A DNA stretch of 64,000 bases from an uncultured Clostridia bacterium. Its GTDB lineage: Bacteria; Bacillota; Clostridia; Oscillospirales; Ruminococcaceae. Positions 39,562 to 50,566 of this stretch are shown piece after piece. A program made the position numbers and the translations under genes. Position 1 is the stretch's first letter. Each line of letters begins with the position of its first letter. Under the pieces are notes generated by a model. The model searched no databases. It saw only the letters and a program-made list of their open reading frames with translations, and was not told the DNA's origin. The stretch covers positions 57,569 to 121,568 of the forward strand of contig CANQRG010000009.1 in NCBI GenBank assembly GCA_947626165.1, given 5' to 3'.

Positions 39562-40482
39562 ATGAAAAACTATCTGCCCGAGGGCAAGCTGATAAGCACC
39601 AATGCCAACAAAAGCCACTTAAGATCCATATCAACATTAAATGATGCAAAAGAATCCGGCGTTATTTTGGAAGCAAAGGCTTTGATGTGCGACTGCGAAC
39701 ACAATATTGTAGTAGATATTCCATGTGCAAAAGCAATAATCCCAAGAATTGAAGGTGCAATCGGCATTGAAACCGGCGAGACAAAAGATATTGCCCTGCT
39801 TTCAAGAGTAAACAAACCTGTGTGCTTTAAGGTTATGGACATAATTGTAAATGAAAACGAAGAAACTTTGGTGATTCTTTCAAGAAAAGCCGCACAGGAG
39901 GAGTGTATCGCAAACTACGTAAACAACCTTAAAAGCGGCGATGTTATACCTGCAAAAATAACTCACATAGAACAGTTCGGATGCTTTGTTGATATAGGCT
40001 GCGGTATTGCGTCTCTTATTCCCATAGACGCTATATCAGTATCAAGAATATCACACCCGTCTGACAGATTTTATAATGGTCAGGATATTTACGCCGTTGT
40101 TAAAGGAAGAGAGAACGACAGAATTTTTCTTACACATAAAGAACTTTTGGGTACATGGTCTGAAAATGCCGAGCTGTTTGAAGTAGGTCAGACTGTTGGC
40201 GGTATTATCCGTTCAATAGAGGACTATGGAATTTTTATTGAACTTACTCCAAATCTCGCCGGTCTTGCCGAGCCAAAGGATAATGTACATATAGGTCAGT
40301 CTGCAAGTATTTTCATAAAATCAATTATCCCAGAAAAAATGAAGGTTAAGCTTATCATTGTTGATGTTTTTTCATCAAGCGGATTTGATAAATCTCTGAA
40401 TTACTATATAACTGAAGGTCATATTGATAAGTGGAATTACTCTACACAAGAATGTCACAAGCAAATATACACTGAGTTTTAA
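39562..40482 (+). CDS. S1 RNA-binding domain protein
   Basis: Two S1-like repeats: GDVIPAKITHIEQFGCFVDIGCGIASLIPIDAIS; VGGIIRSIEDYGIFIELTPNLAGLAEP. Confidence 0.85.
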   Translation: MKNYLPEGKLISTNANKSHLRSISTLNDAKESGVILEAKALMCDCEHNIVVDIPCAKAIIPRIEGAIGIETGETKDIALLSRVNKPVCFKVMDIIVNENEETLVILSRKAAQEECIANYVNNLKSGDVIPAKITHIEQFGCFVDIGCGIASLIPIDAISVSRISHPSDRFYNGQDIYAVVKGRENDRIFLTHKELLGTWSENAELFEVGQTVGGIIRSIEDYGIFIELTPNLAGLAEPKDNVHIGQSASIFIKSIIPEKMKVKLIIVDVFSSSGFDKSLNYYITEGHIDKWNYSTQECHKQIYTEF

Positions 40483-40487
40483 ATAAA

Positions 40488-40520
40488 AAGGCTAAGGAAT
40501 CTTATAACTCCTTAGCTTTT
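40488..40520. terminator. Bidirectional terminator
   Basis: AAAAGGCTAAGGAATCTTATAACTCCTTAGCTTTTCTTTTTT. Confidence 0.75.
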
Positions 40521-40533
40521 CTTTTTTATATTA

Positions 40534-41796
40534 CTATCCTTTTATCTTTTTCCTATATTGCAAAGCAGTCTGTTCCTGCTTGTTATCCCCGAACTCGTAA
40601 TAAACTCTGTCCTTCAAATTATCAGGAAGATACTGCTGCTTAACATAATGATTAGGAAAATCATGAGGGTATTTATAGTTTTGCCCTTTAACCTCTGCGT
40701 CGTCGCCGTCAAAATGAACATTCTGCAGCTGTCTAGGTATAGCACCTGCCAGCCCCTTTTCAATGTCGTCCATTGCAGAGTTAATAGCCATATATGCGCT
40801 GTTTGATTTAGGAGCAGTACACAAAAGAATAATAGCCTCTGCAATCGGTATTCTCGCTTCTGGAAGTCCTAACTGAAGTGCGCTGTCTACACACGATTTT
40901 ACAATAGAAACAGCCATAGGATAAGCAAGCCCAACATCCTCTGACGCCACTACCAGCAGACGTCTGCATAGAGAAGTAAAGTCCCCTGCTGTCATCAGCC
41001 TTGCTGCATAATGTAAAGCTGCGTTTTCATCGCTTCCCCTGATTGACTTCTGAAATGCAGATAAAATATCGTAATGCTCATCTCCGTCTTTATCATAACG
41101 CATATTACTTTTCTGTGTAAGCAGTTTAGCGTTATCAAGTGTAATTTCCAAGCATTCACCATTTTTATCAGCAGATAAAACGCATAGCTCTACTGTATTA
41201 AGCGATTTTCTCACGTCTCCTCCGCAACCGGTAGAGATATAGTCAACAACTCCGCTTTCCAGTCTGAGCCTTACACCCATCTCGTCAGCAATAATCTGAA
41301 ACGCACGTTTAACAGCAGGAATTACATCAACTGAACTCACCTGCTTAAATTCAAATACAGTAGAACGGCTTATGATTGCGTTAAACACATAAAAGTACGG
41401 GTTTTCTGTAGTAGACGCTATAAGCGTGATCTTACCGTTTTCTATATATTCAAGCAAAGACTGCTGCTGCTTTTTATTCAGGTACTGAATTTCATCTAAA
41501 TAAAGCAGTATACCGTTAAAGCCCTCAAAGGTCTCAGTCTCTGCAATAATATCTTTAATATCAGAAATTGACGCAGAAGTGCCGTTTAGCTTGTACATTT
41601 TTAGATTTGTATTGTCAGCAATTATTCTGGCAACAGTTGTCTTTCCCGTTCCCGAAGGACCGTAGAAAATCATATTCGGTATCTGACCGCTTTCTATTAT
41701 TCTTCTAAGCGGCTTATCTTTACCCAGCAAATGAGATTGACCGACAACTTCATCAAGCGTTTTCGGTCTTATACGGTCTGCCAAAGGCTTGTTCAC
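40534..41796 (-). CDS. rarA: Replication-associated recombination protein RarA/MgsA
   Basis: PLADRIRPKTLDEVVGQSHLLG, GPSGTGKTTVARIIA; C-terminal MgsA domain. Confidence 0.94.
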   Translation of the reverse strand: MNKPLADRIRPKTLDEVVGQSHLLGKDKPLRRIIESGQIPNMIFYGPSGTGKTTVARIIADNTNLKMYKLNGTSASISDIKDIIAETETFEGFNGILLYLDEIQYLNKKQQQSLLEYIENGKITLIASTTENPYFYVFNAIISRSTVFEFKQVSSVDVIPAVKRAFQIIADEMGVRLRLESGVVDYISTGCGGDVRKSLNTVELCVLSADKNGECLEITLDNAKLLTQKSNMRYDKDGDEHYDILSAFQKSIRGSDENAALHYAARLMTAGDFTSLCRRLLVVASEDVGLAYPMAVSIVKSCVDSALQLGLPEARIPIAEAIILLCTAPKSNSAYMAINSAMDDIEKGLAGAIPRQLQNVHFDGDDAEVKGQNYKYPHDFPNHYVKQQYLPDNLKDRVYYEFGDNKQEQTALQYRKKIKG

Positions 41797-41829
41797 TGTC
41801 GGTCAACTCCTTAAATTATATTTTATTAA

Positions 41830-43074
41830 TTAGTATAAAGGATACTTCCTGCAAAGATCATTAACCTTTTCTCTGATTTCGTCTGCCTTATTCTCAAAAT
41901 CAGTAGCCGTTAAATAAATGCACTCTGCAATAACTTCCATATCCTCTTCTTTAAGTCCCCTTGTTGTAACAGCAGGCGTACCTACTCTTATTCCGCTTGT
42001 TATAAACGGACTTTGAGGATCATTCGGAATAGCGTTCTTATTAACTGTTATGTAAACCTCGTCAAGTCTATGCTCCAATTCCTTACCTGTTATATTAAAA
42101 GGCTGTAAATCAACAAGCGCTAAATGGTTGTCTGTTCCGCCTGAGACTAGTCTGAAGCCTCTTTTTACAAGTCCCTCTGCAAGAGCCTTTGCATTTAAAA
42201 CCACCTGATGCTGATATTCCTTAAACTCAGGCTTTAGAGCCTCGCCAAAACATACTGCCTTGCCTGCTATAACGTGTTCTAGCGGACCGCCCTGTGTTCC
42301 TGGGAAAATAGCCTTGTTAAACTTCTTTGCAAGCTCCTCGTCGTTAGTCAGAATAAGTCCGCCTCTTGGACCTCTCAGGGTTTTGTGAGTAGTTGTGGTA
42401 ACAACGTCAGCGTATGGCACAGGCGACGGATGCTCGCCTGCCGCAACAAGACCTGCGATGTGCGCCATATCAACCATAAAATATGCGCCGACTGATTTTG
42501 CAATGTTTGAAATTCTCTCAAAGTCAATAATTCTGGGGTAAGCCGACGCTCCTGCTACAATAAGCTTTGGCTGACACTCTTTAGCTTGTCTTTCGATCTC
42601 GTCATAGTCTATTCTCTCATCGTCTCCAAGCTCGTAAGAAACGAAGTTAAAATACTTTCCGCTTAAATTTACAGGGCTTCCATGAGTTAAATGACCGCCG
42701 TGTGCAAGGCTCATACCCATAATAGTATCGCCCGGATCAACTAAAGCAAAGTAAACAGCAGTATTCGCCTGTGCGCCAGAGTGCGGCTGAACATTTGCAA
42801 ACTTAGCATTGAAAAGTTTGCAGGCTCTTTCTATTGCAATATTTTCAACAACGTCAACACACTGACATCCGCCGTAATATCTCTTTCCCGGATAGCCCTC
42901 TGCATATTTATTTGTTAAAACGCTTCCCATTGCAGCCATAACAGCCCCTGAAACAATATTTTCACTTGCTATAAGCTCAAGGTTTCTCCTCTGACGTGCA
43001 AGCTCAGCGTCCATAGCCTCTCCTACTTCTTTATCATACTTTTTCACATAACCTATTGAATCCATCATTTCCAT
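41830..43074 (-). CDS. glyA: Serine hydroxymethyltransferase
   Basis: [50 protein letters not shown]. Confidence 0.98.
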   Translation of the reverse strand: MEMMDSIGYVKKYDKEVGEAMDAELARQRRNLELIASENIVSGAVMAAMGSVLTNKYAEGYPGKRYYGGCQCVDVVENIAIERACKLFNAKFANVQPHSGAQANTAVYFALVDPGDTIMGMSLAHGGHLTHGSPVNLSGKYFNFVSYELGDDERIDYDEIERQAKECQPKLIVAGASAYPRIIDFERISNIAKSVGAYFMVDMAHIAGLVAAGEHPSPVPYADVVTTTTHKTLRGPRGGLILTNDEELAKKFNKAIFPGTQGGPLEHVIAGKAVCFGEALKPEFKEYQHQVVLNAKALAEGLVKRGFRLVSGGTDNHLALVDLQPFNITGKELEHRLDEVYITVNKNAIPNDPQSPFITSGIRVGTPAVTTRGLKEEDMEVIAECIYLTATDFENKADEIREKVNDLCRKYPLY

Positions 43075-43181
43075 AGTAATATACTCCTTCGTTAAATAAT
43101 ATAAAATTATTATATACTAAATTTCATTCTATTTCAAGTTATTTTACATTATTTTTGTATACCCGCAATTTCTTTGCTCTC

Positions 43182-43210
43182 TTGACAAAACTCAGATATT
43201 ATTTTATAAT
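43182..43210 (+). promoter_or_regulatory. Consensus sigma-A promoter of mnmA (TTGACA-17-TATAAT)
   Basis: TTGACA AAACTCAGATATTATTT TATAAT. Confidence 0.85.
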
Positions 43211-43244
43211 GTGCCTATTAATTGTAACAAGGTGAAACATAATT

Positions 43245-44321
43245 ATGAATAAAAAGGCTGTTATAGCTATGAGCGGAGGCGTTGATTCAAGCGTAGCCGC
43301 TTATTTAATAACCAAACAGGGTTTTGATTGCATCGGTGCTACGATGAAGCTGTTTAACAACGAGGATATCGGCGTCTCAAAAAAGCATACCTGCTGTTCT
43401 GCCGAAGATGTCGAGGACGCAAGAAGCGTTGCATATTCTCTTGATATTCCCTACTATGTTTTTAATTTTTCTGATAGCTTTAAAGAAAAAGTAATAGACA
43501 AGTTTGTATATGCTTATGAAAACGGAATGACGCCGAATCCTTGTATTGATTGCAACCGCTATCTGAAATTTGAAAGGCTGTTTATGCGGGCAAAGGAATT
43601 AGATTTTGATTACGTTGTAACAGGGCATTACGCTCAAATTGAATTTGACAAAGAGAATAACCGTTATTTGCTCAAAAAAGCCGTAGACAAAACAAAAGAC
43701 CAAAGCTATGTTTTGTATTGTATGACTCAGGAACAGCTTAAACACACTTTGTTTCCTTTAGGCGGAATGGAAAAATCAGAGGTAAGAAAAATCGCTGAAG
43801 AAAAAGGCTTTGTAAATGCCAATAAGCACGACAGTCAGGACATATGCTTTGTTCAGGATAAAAAATATTATGATTTCATTGAACAGTATACTGGCAGATC
43901 TTATCCTAAAGGTAATTTCGTTGACTTAAACGGCAATGTACTCGGTACGCATGAAGGGATTATTCGCTATACAATAGGTCAACGGCGAGGTCTTGGCGTA
44001 TCTATTTCAAACAACCCGACCTTTGTTTTATCTGTTGATCCCGAACAAAACACCGTCACTCTCGGCAGAGAGCAGGACTTATACACCAAAACGCTTACGG
44101 CAAAAAATATAAACCTCATATCAAAAGAAAAACTTACCGCGCCATTAAGAGTTAAAGCAAAGGTACGTTACCGTCAAGCAGAACAGTGGGCAACGGCGGC
44201 ACAGCTTGATGACGATACCCTTGTAATTGAATTTGACGAGCCGCAGAGAGCTGTAACAAAAGGTCAGGCAGTTGTTTTATATGACGGTGATATAGTTGTC
44301 GGCGGAGGAATTATACAGTAG
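43245..44321 (+). CDS. mnmA: tRNA 2-thiouridylase MnmA
   Basis: AMSGGVDSSVAAYLI, GMTPNPCIDCNRYLKF. Confidence 0.97.
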   Translation: MNKKAVIAMSGGVDSSVAAYLITKQGFDCIGATMKLFNNEDIGVSKKHTCCSAEDVEDARSVAYSLDIPYYVFNFSDSFKEKVIDKFVYAYENGMTPNPCIDCNRYLKFERLFMRAKELDFDYVVTGHYAQIEFDKENNRYLLKKAVDKTKDQSYVLYCMTQEQLKHTLFPLGGMEKSEVRKIAEEKGFVNANKHDSQDICFVQDKKYYDFIEQYTGRSYPKGNFVDLNGNVLGTHEGIIRYTIGQRRGLGVSISNNPTFVLSVDPEQNTVTLGREQDLYTKTLTAKNINLISKEKLTAPLRVKAKVRYRQAEQWATAAQLDDDTLVIEFDEPQRAVTKGQAVVLYDGDIVVGGGIIQ

Positions 44322-44414
44322 CGTCTGCTGATTTTCAGCAACTTTATTGCTTGAAAAGGCAGTTATGTTGTGTTATACTATAATGAAATCAGATTTTTAA
44401 AAAGGAGCATTAAT

Positions 44415-45338
44415 ATGCCTATTAGAATACCGAACAATCTTCCTGCATTTTCGGTTTTTGAAGAGGAAAACATCTTTGCCATACCTAAAGACAGAGCTGA
44501 ACATCAGGACATAAGACCTTTGGAGATTGCCATTGTTAATCTTATGCCAAAGAAAATAGAGACTGAGACCCAATTTTTAAAACTCTTATCCAACACTCCA
44601 TTGCAGGTTAATATAGAGCTTATACAAATGGCTTCACACAAATCTAAGAATACACCTATGGAGCATTTACTTTCATTTTATAAGACTTTTGACGAGATAA
44701 AAGACAATAGATATGACGGTATGATAATTACCGGCGCTCCTGTTGAACAAATGGATTACGAGAAAGTTGATTATTGGAATGAGCTTTGTGAAATTTTCGA
44801 GTGGTCAAAGACGAATGTTTACTCGACTATCCACGTTTGCTGGGCAGCTCAGGCAAGTCTTTACTACCATTATGGAATACCAAAGTACACGCTTGAGAAA
44901 AAAATGTTCGGTGTATTTCCGCACAAGGTTCTTCACCCTAAGCATCCTCTTTTAAATGGTTTTGATGATGTTTTTTTAGTTCCTCACTCAAGATATACTG
45001 AGGTGAAAAAAGAGGATATTGAAAAGGTAAAAGAATTAACTATTTTAACAGAATCGGATATAAGCGGAGTACATATCGTCGCTGACAAAACGGACAGGCA
45101 GTTCTTTTTGACGGGACATTCTGAATACGATAAAAGAACGCTTGAAAACGAATATCGCCGCGACTTAGAAAAAGGACTTGATATAGATATCCCTTATAAC
45201 TACTTTCCAAATGATGATCCGAATAACAAGCCGGTTCATTCGTGGGTATGCCATGCAAATCTTATGTTTTCAAACTGGCTTAACTATTTAGTATATCAGG
45301 CAACTCCTTTTGATTTGAATAATCTAAAGAAAATATAG
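44415..45338 (+). CDS. metA: Homoserine O-acyltransferase MetA
   Basis: [47 protein letters not shown]. Confidence 0.96.
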   Translation: MPIRIPNNLPAFSVFEEENIFAIPKDRAEHQDIRPLEIAIVNLMPKKIETETQFLKLLSNTPLQVNIELIQMASHKSKNTPMEHLLSFYKTFDEIKDNRYDGMIITGAPVEQMDYEKVDYWNELCEIFEWSKTNVYSTIHVCWAAQASLYYHYGIPKYTLEKKMFGVFPHKVLHPKHPLLNGFDDVFLVPHSRYTEVKKEDIEKVKELTILTESDISGVHIVADKTDRQFFLTGHSEYDKRTLENEYRRDLEKGLDIDIPYNYFPNDDPNNKPVHSWVCHANLMFSNWLNYLVYQATPFDLNNLKKI

Positions 45339-45344
45339 AAATAC

Positions 45345-45375
45345 AAAAGCTCCCGTTTATCGGGAGCTTTTATAT
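45345..45375 (+). terminator. Terminator after metA
   Basis: AAAAGCTCCCGTTTATCGGGAGCTTTT. Confidence 0.85.
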
Positions 45376-45482
45376 CAAGAAACCCCATATCATAATCTGA
45401 TATAGAGGGTAATTGCATCGCCTAACCTGTAAACGGTTTGCGCTATTGTTCGTTGTTTCTGATTTCTTATATATCGCCGTGA

Positions 45483-45521
45483 CAAAAGCGTTCAAGTCTT
45501 TTATTGACCTGAACGCTTTTG
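45483..45521 (-). terminator. Terminator after tsf
   Basis: CAAAAGCGTTCAAGTCTTTTATTGACCTGAACGCTTTTG. Confidence 0.8.
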
Positions 45522-45539
45522 CGTTTGAATATGATTATT

Positions 45540-46460
45540 TTACTTTATCATCGACGCCACTTCATCAGCGAAGTTGTCTTGCTTCTTTTCAATTCCCTCG
45601 CCGCGCTCGTATCTTACAAACTCTAAAACGGTCAGCTTTCCGCCCTGAGCCTTTGCAACGCTGTCAAGATACTGCTTAACTGATACCTTGTCGTCCTTAA
45701 CGAATGTCTGGTCGAGCAGACAGTTTTCTTTATAGAACTTTCCAATCTTACCGTCAATAATCTTAGCCTTGACCTGCTCAGGCTTTGAAGCCATTTTAGG
45801 ATCGTCATTCATCTGAACAAGCATAATGTTCTTTTCTTCTTCAATAGCAGACTCAGGTACCGAAGCCTCGTCTAAATACTTAGGATTCATTGCGGCTATC
45901 TGAAGCGCACAGTTTTTACCAGCCGCAAGCATTTCAGCATTGTCAGGTGCAATGTCTGTGTCAAGTTTTACCATAACGCCTATGCTTCCTCCGCCGTGAA
46001 CATAAGGAACTAAAATACCTTCAAATCTTTCAAAACGGCGAATGCTCATATTCTCTCTTATTTTTAAGAATAACTCGTCGTATAACTCCTTAACTGTCAT
46101 ATCACTTCCGCTTGCCTTTGTTGCAAGTAAAGCGTCTATATCAGCAGGGTTACTTTCTATGATTGTGTTTGCAACTGTATCAACAAATGCCTTAAACTCG
46201 TCATTTTGTGCAACGAAATCTGTCTCTGAGTTTACCTCAACAACTACACCTACGCCGTCTTTAACAACAGCAGTAACTATTCCCTCAGAAGCAGATCTGC
46301 CCGCTTTCTTAGCCTGCGTAGCAAGTCCCTTTTCACGAAGAATAAGAATTGCTTTCTCTGTGTCTCCGTCAGCCTCAACCAAAGCCTTTTTACAATCCAT
46401 CATTCCGACGCCTGTTTGCTTTCTCAGCTCTGCAACGTCTTTTGCCGTTATATTAGCCAT
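45540..46460 (-). CDS. tsf: Elongation factor Ts
   Basis: ITAKDVAELRKQTGVGMMDCKKALVEADGD. Confidence 0.97.
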   Translation of the reverse strand: MANITAKDVAELRKQTGVGMMDCKKALVEADGDTEKAILILREKGLATQAKKAGRSASEGIVTAVVKDGVGVVVEVNSETDFVAQNDEFKAFVDTVANTIIESNPADIDALLATKASGSDMTVKELYDELFLKIRENMSIRRFERFEGILVPYVHGGGSIGVMVKLDTDIAPDNAEMLAAGKNCALQIAAMNPKYLDEASVPESAIEEEKNIMLVQMNDDPKMASKPEQVKAKIIDGKIGKFYKENCLLDQTFVKDDKVSVKQYLDSVAKAQGGKLTVLEFVRYERGEGIEKKQDNFADEVASMIK

Positions 46461-46542
46461 TTTATTTTCCTCCTGTTATCTGTTAAAATTAAGGCAGGAA
46501 TTATCCTGCCCGATTATATTATTTTTATTTGGTTTGAACTTA

Positions 46543-47325
46543 TTATTCCTCAGAAGATTCTTCAACTACTTCTTCTTGGGTTTCCTCTTCAGGGGTTTCT
46601 TCAGCAGTCTCATTCTCTGCTTCTTCATCAGCAGTATTCTGTTCACCCTGTCTGCCCTCGATAATTGCGTCAGCCAATGCTCCTGCTATCAGTTTAACTG
46701 CTCTTATAGCGTCGTCATTTCCAGGAATAACATAGTCAATATCATCAGGGTCACAGTTTGTATCGACAATAGCTACAACCGGAATACCCAGTTTTTTAGC
46801 TTCTAAAACTGCGATTCTTTCCTTTCTCGGGTCAACTACAAACAAAGCTCCCGGAAGCTTGTTCATATTCTTGATTCCGCCCATAAACTTTTCAAGCTTT
46901 TCAATTTCAAGATTCAGCTTGATAACTTCCTTCTTTGGCAAAAGGGCAAATGTTCCGTCCTCTTCCATCTGATGCAGCTGTTCAAGTCTCTTTACTCTCT
47001 GCTTTATCGTTCTGAAGTTTGTCATCATTCCGCCGAGCCATCTTGCATTTACATAATGTGCTTCAGCTCTTGTTGCCTCTTCCTTAACAGAATCAGCAGC
47101 CTGTTTTTTAGTTCCTACAAAAAGAACTTCCTCTCCGTTTTCTGAAAGCTCACGGATAAACATATAAGCCTCTTCAAGTTTAGCAACTGTCTTTTGAAGG
47201 TCGATAATGTAAATTCCGTTTCTTTCTGTGAAAATGTACGGTGCCATTTTCGGATTCCATCTTCTTGTCTGGTGACCAAAGTGTACGCCGGCTTCAAGAA
47301 GCTGTTTCATTGATACTACTCCCAT
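46543..47325 (-). CDS. rpsB: 30S ribosomal protein S2
   Basis: [32 protein letters not shown]. Confidence 0.97.
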   Translation of the reverse strand: MGVVSMKQLLEAGVHFGHQTRRWNPKMAPYIFTERNGIYIIDLQKTVAKLEEAYMFIRELSENGEEVLFVGTKKQAADSVKEEATRAEAHYVNARWLGGMMTNFRTIKQRVKRLEQLHQMEEDGTFALLPKKEVIKLNLEIEKLEKFMGGIKNMNKLPGALFVVDPRKERIAVLEAKKLGIPVVAIVDTNCDPDDIDYVIPGNDDAIRAVKLIAGALADAIIEGRQGEQNTADEEAENETAEETPEEETQEEVVEESSEE

Positions 47326-47501
47326 GGTAGTTCCTCCTTAATTAATTGGTTTTTACTTGTCTGAAAATCAGACACCCTCCGCGTTACCTTAGCATGCATT
47401 CTACCTGAACCGCTTCAGGAACCAAATGCAAATGATAAGCGTGCGAATTGCTTAAATATTATACCATTTTTTACACTTCAATACAACAATTTATTTGCAA
47501 T

Positions 47502-47792
47502 TTATTTGAACAAATTTTCAACTTTAATTCCTTTCGTTTTTGTACAAATTGTACTGTTTTGAAAAGAAACCAAAATTGTATCCTCTCCGATAAGCTGGAT
47601 ATTGTCAAAACTTATAAGTATATCATCCTCATGCCCGAACAATCCAAAAAACTTTGGACGTCCGTAAACTATCATATTGACGATCTCCGAGCTTTCTGTG
47701 TCAATCTCAATATCGTCAACATACCCTATCTTAATACCTGTTGTTACATTTATCACTTCTTTATTTTTCAGCTCTGCAAACTGACAAATCAT
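47502..47792 (-). CDS. YlmC/YmxH-family PRC-barrel sporulation-associated protein
   Basis: LKNKEVINVTTGIKIGYVDDIEIDTESSEIVNMIVYGRPKFFGLFGHEDDILISFDNIQLIGEDTILV. Confidence 0.8.
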   Translation of the reverse strand: MICQFAELKNKEVINVTTGIKIGYVDDIEIDTESSEIVNMIVYGRPKFFGLFGHEDDILISFDNIQLIGEDTILVSFQNSTICTKTKGIKVENLFK

Positions 47793-47987
47793 CTATTCTC
47801 ACACCTTATTAAAAAATCTTAATCTCTACGGCATAATTTCTCATTAATAATATGAAAATTAATGCTTGTATAATGCAAAGATTATTTAAAACCCCCACAA
47901 TTCCCTTTCATATGCACAAAATTAATAAATATGAATAAGATATATAGAAGTCTAAAACTTCAAATATTACTAAAGGAGGAAACTTAA

Positions 47988-48830
47988 ATGAGCGAATTTA
48001 ATTCTAACTCAGCCGCTTTCAGCGAAGCAGTTTGCATTGAAGCAATGAGAATTTTCGACAGCTGTTCTGACAAAGACTGCATTGAAGATTTAGAAGTTGT
48101 GTTCGGCTTGCCCGAAGAGCAGGAAATTATAAAAAATGCAACATTCATTAAAAGCAAAAGCGTCGAAGTTGTAAACACGGTCTTTGACATTGAGCCTGTG
48201 CCTTTCAACAAGGGCTTCTTCTCTGTTGACCTGACTTACACCTTTAATGTAGAAATCGAAGCGTTCACTAATGTAGCACTTCCCTCGACAACCCTTAACG
48301 GCGTAACTACCTTCAGTAAGAAGGTCATTCTCTACGGCGGCGACGGAAATACAAAATACTTCTCCTCTGATGAGACAACGGAAGTCATCAATTCTAACGG
48401 ATACTATTCACAGACACTTCCAAGAGCGACGGTCAGCGTTGTAGAGCCTATCTCTCTGGACTGCAAGCTGCTGCCGAAATATCGCTACAATCGCTGTGAT
48501 TGTCCTGTTCAGTGTGATGATAACAACTCGGGAGACTGCAATATTCCAAAGGTCGCTTACATAACAATCGGACTTTTCTCAATAGTCCAGCTTTCACGTC
48601 CTGTACCTATTCTGGTTCCTGCATACGACTACTGCATACCAAGCAAGGAATGCTCAACAACCACAGACTCCCCTTGTGAGCTGTTTGAGAAAATAAAATT
48701 CCCGACAAACGAATTTTTCCCGAGATCGCTTGAAGAAACCGAAATGCTCAACTCGGGAAGAGTTCACGAACCGGTATCAGAACAACCAACACAACAATCA
48801 GAAACGCAAACAGAAAATCAAACTGAATAA
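47988..48830 (+). CDS. Conserved-looking hypothetical protein, Gln/Thr/Glu-rich tail
   Basis: Long ORF with strong RBS (AAAGGAGGAAACTTAAATG); no family recognised. Confidence 0.75.
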   Translation: MSEFNSNSAAFSEAVCIEAMRIFDSCSDKDCIEDLEVVFGLPEEQEIIKNATFIKSKSVEVVNTVFDIEPVPFNKGFFSVDLTYTFNVEIEAFTNVALPSTTLNGVTTFSKKVILYGGDGNTKYFSSDETTEVINSNGYYSQTLPRATVSVVEPISLDCKLLPKYRYNRCDCPVQCDDNNSGDCNIPKVAYITIGLFSIVQLSRPVPILVPAYDYCIPSKECSTTTDSPCELFEKIKFPTNEFFPRSLEETEMLNSGRVHEPVSEQPTQQSETQTENQTE

Positions 48831-48983
48831 TTGATAATTGATAATTGATAATGGACAATTGACAGAAGCAAGACCGGCGTGACGCCGGTTGCTCTGCTGC
48901 CTTTGGAGAATTTTGTTTAATGTTTAACTTTGATAAACGGCATGCTAGTACCTAGATGCAAGAAACCAGAGGCAAGAGGCAAG
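48831..48983. repeat. Mosaic intergenic repeat, site H
   Basis: 5 heptamers (48831-48865), ACCGGCG-TGA-CGCCGGT hairpin (48873-48889), GCTCTGCTGCCTTTGG block, GCAAGAAACCAGAGGCAAGAGGCAAGA. Confidence 0.85.
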
Positions 48984-49013
48984 AAAAGCGTTCGGAATTT
49001 TTCCGAACGCTTT
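48984..49013 (-). terminator. Terminator of his operon
   Basis: AAAAGCGTTCGGAATTTTTCCGAACGCTTTG; 28-bp core identical to 56371-56398. Confidence 0.8.
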
Positions 49014-49044
49014 GTGTTTTTAAAACTATATTAACCCATACAAT

Positions 49045-49368
49045 TTAGGTGTTTTTATCAACTACTTTCATTTTCTTTAAGTTTCCCGTCTTGTTATGTC
49101 GTTCGTCAAGAACTGCCTCAACCTCACTCCATGGCAATTCCCTTTCAACACACATTACCATAAGATGATACAACAAATCCGCAACCTCGCCTTTAAGCTC
49201 TGAATTATCCTTGTTTTTAGCGGCGATTATAGTTTCTGCGCTCTCCTCGCCTACCTTTTTAAGTATCTTGTCAATTCCCTTTTCAAAAAGATAACAGGTG
49301 TATGAACCCTCCGCTTTTGTTTCCTTTCTGGACTTTACAACCTGCTCTAATGTCTTTAAAGTTTCCAT
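49045..49368 (-). CDS. hisE: Phosphoribosyl-ATP diphosphatase
   Basis: GSYTCYLFEKGIDKILKKVGEESAETIIAAKN. Confidence 0.94.
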   Translation of the reverse strand: METLKTLEQVVKSRKETKAEGSYTCYLFEKGIDKILKKVGEESAETIIAAKNKDNSELKGEVADLLYHLMVMCVERELPWSEVEAVLDERHNKTGNLKKMKVVDKNT

Positions 49369-49381
49369 TTCTGTTCCTCCG

Positions 49382-49726
49382 TTAATCCCTGTAAATTTCG
49401 TTAAAAAAACAGCTATACGAGCCTGTATGGCAGGCATTACCCGTCTGTTTGACGTTTAAAAGTAATGTATCGTCGTCACAGTCGCTGTAAATAGATACAA
49501 CCTTTTGCAAATGTCCGCTAGTCGCACCCTTGTTCCAAAGCTCGCCTCTAGAACGGCTCCAGTACCATGTATACCCCGTCTCAAGAGTTTTCTTAAGGCT
49601 CTCCTTGTTCATATAAGCAAGCATTAAAACAGTCTTTGTATCAACGTCAAATGCAATAGCAGGAATAAGCTCCGACTTAACAAAATATTTATCAAGATTA
49701 TTAATATCTATTTTTATTTTACTCAT
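49382..49726 (-). CDS. hisI: Phosphoribosyl-AMP cyclohydrolase
   Basis: [42 protein letters not shown]. Confidence 0.96.
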   Translation of the reverse strand: MSKIKIDINNLDKYFVKSELIPAIAFDVDTKTVLMLAYMNKESLKKTLETGYTWYWSRSRGELWNKGATSGHLQKVVSIYSDCDDDTLLLNVKQTGNACHTGSYSCFFNEIYRD

Positions 49727-49751
49727 TGTATTTCCTTTCAATTATTTTCAT

Positions 49752-50540
49752 TCAGAAAAGTCTAGGCGATAGATTATTGCTCACATCTCTAACAGTCACA
49801 CCGTGCTTTATAAGGTATGATTTTACCTCGCTCACCGTCAGCTCCTTGAAATGGAACAATGACGCTGCAAGAGCCGCCGAGCAATTTGTCTTTTCAAAAG
49901 CTTCAAGAAAGTCCTCTAATTTTCCGCAGCCGCCGGACGCTATCACTGGGATTTTTACAGCGTCACAAACAGCATTGAGCATTTCAATATCGTAACCGCC
50001 ACGAACACCGTCCGTGTCAATTGAATTCAAGCATATCTCACCTGCACCCAGCTTTTCTATTTCCTTGACCCATTCTATAAGGTCAAGCTTATAATCTATT
50101 CTTCCACCGTTGATATAGACAGTCCACTTGCCGTCTGAAATCTTCTTAGCGTCGATTCCCACAACCACGCATTGACTTCCAAAAATATCAGCCGCCTCAC
50201 GTATAAGCCCGGGATTCTGAACAGCCTGCGAATTAACCGAAACCTTATCTGCCCCTGCTCTTAGCGTTTCTCTGAAATCATCAATAGTTTTTATTCCGCC
50301 GCCAACAGTGAGAGGGATAAAAACCTTTTTAGCTGTGTTCCTTACAACGTCAAGCATTGCCCCTCTGCCCTCGTGAGAAGCCGTTATATCGTAAAATACA
50401 AGCTCGTCAGCGCCCTGCATATTGTACTCATATGCAAATTCAACAGGATCGCCGACGTCTTTTACGCCCTCAAAATTAACGCCTTTTACAACGTGTCCGT
50501 CTCTAACGTCAAGACAGGGAATGATTCTTTTTGCAAGCAT
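49752..50540 (-). CDS. hisF: Imidazole glycerol phosphate synthase cyclase subunit
   Basis: [24 protein letters not shown]. Confidence 0.97.
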   Translation of the reverse strand: MLAKRIIPCLDVRDGHVVKGVNFEGVKDVGDPVEFAYEYNMQGADELVFYDITASHEGRGAMLDVVRNTAKKVFIPLTVGGGIKTIDDFRETLRAGADKVSVNSQAVQNPGLIREAADIFGSQCVVVGIDAKKISDGKWTVYINGGRIDYKLDLIEWVKEIEKLGAGEICLNSIDTDGVRGGYDIEMLNAVCDAVKIPVIASGGCGKLEDFLEAFEKTNCSAALAASLFHFKELTVSEVKSYLIKHGVTVRDVSNNLSPRLF

Positions 50541-50566
50541 TTTTATCCTCCGTTTTATATTGAATG

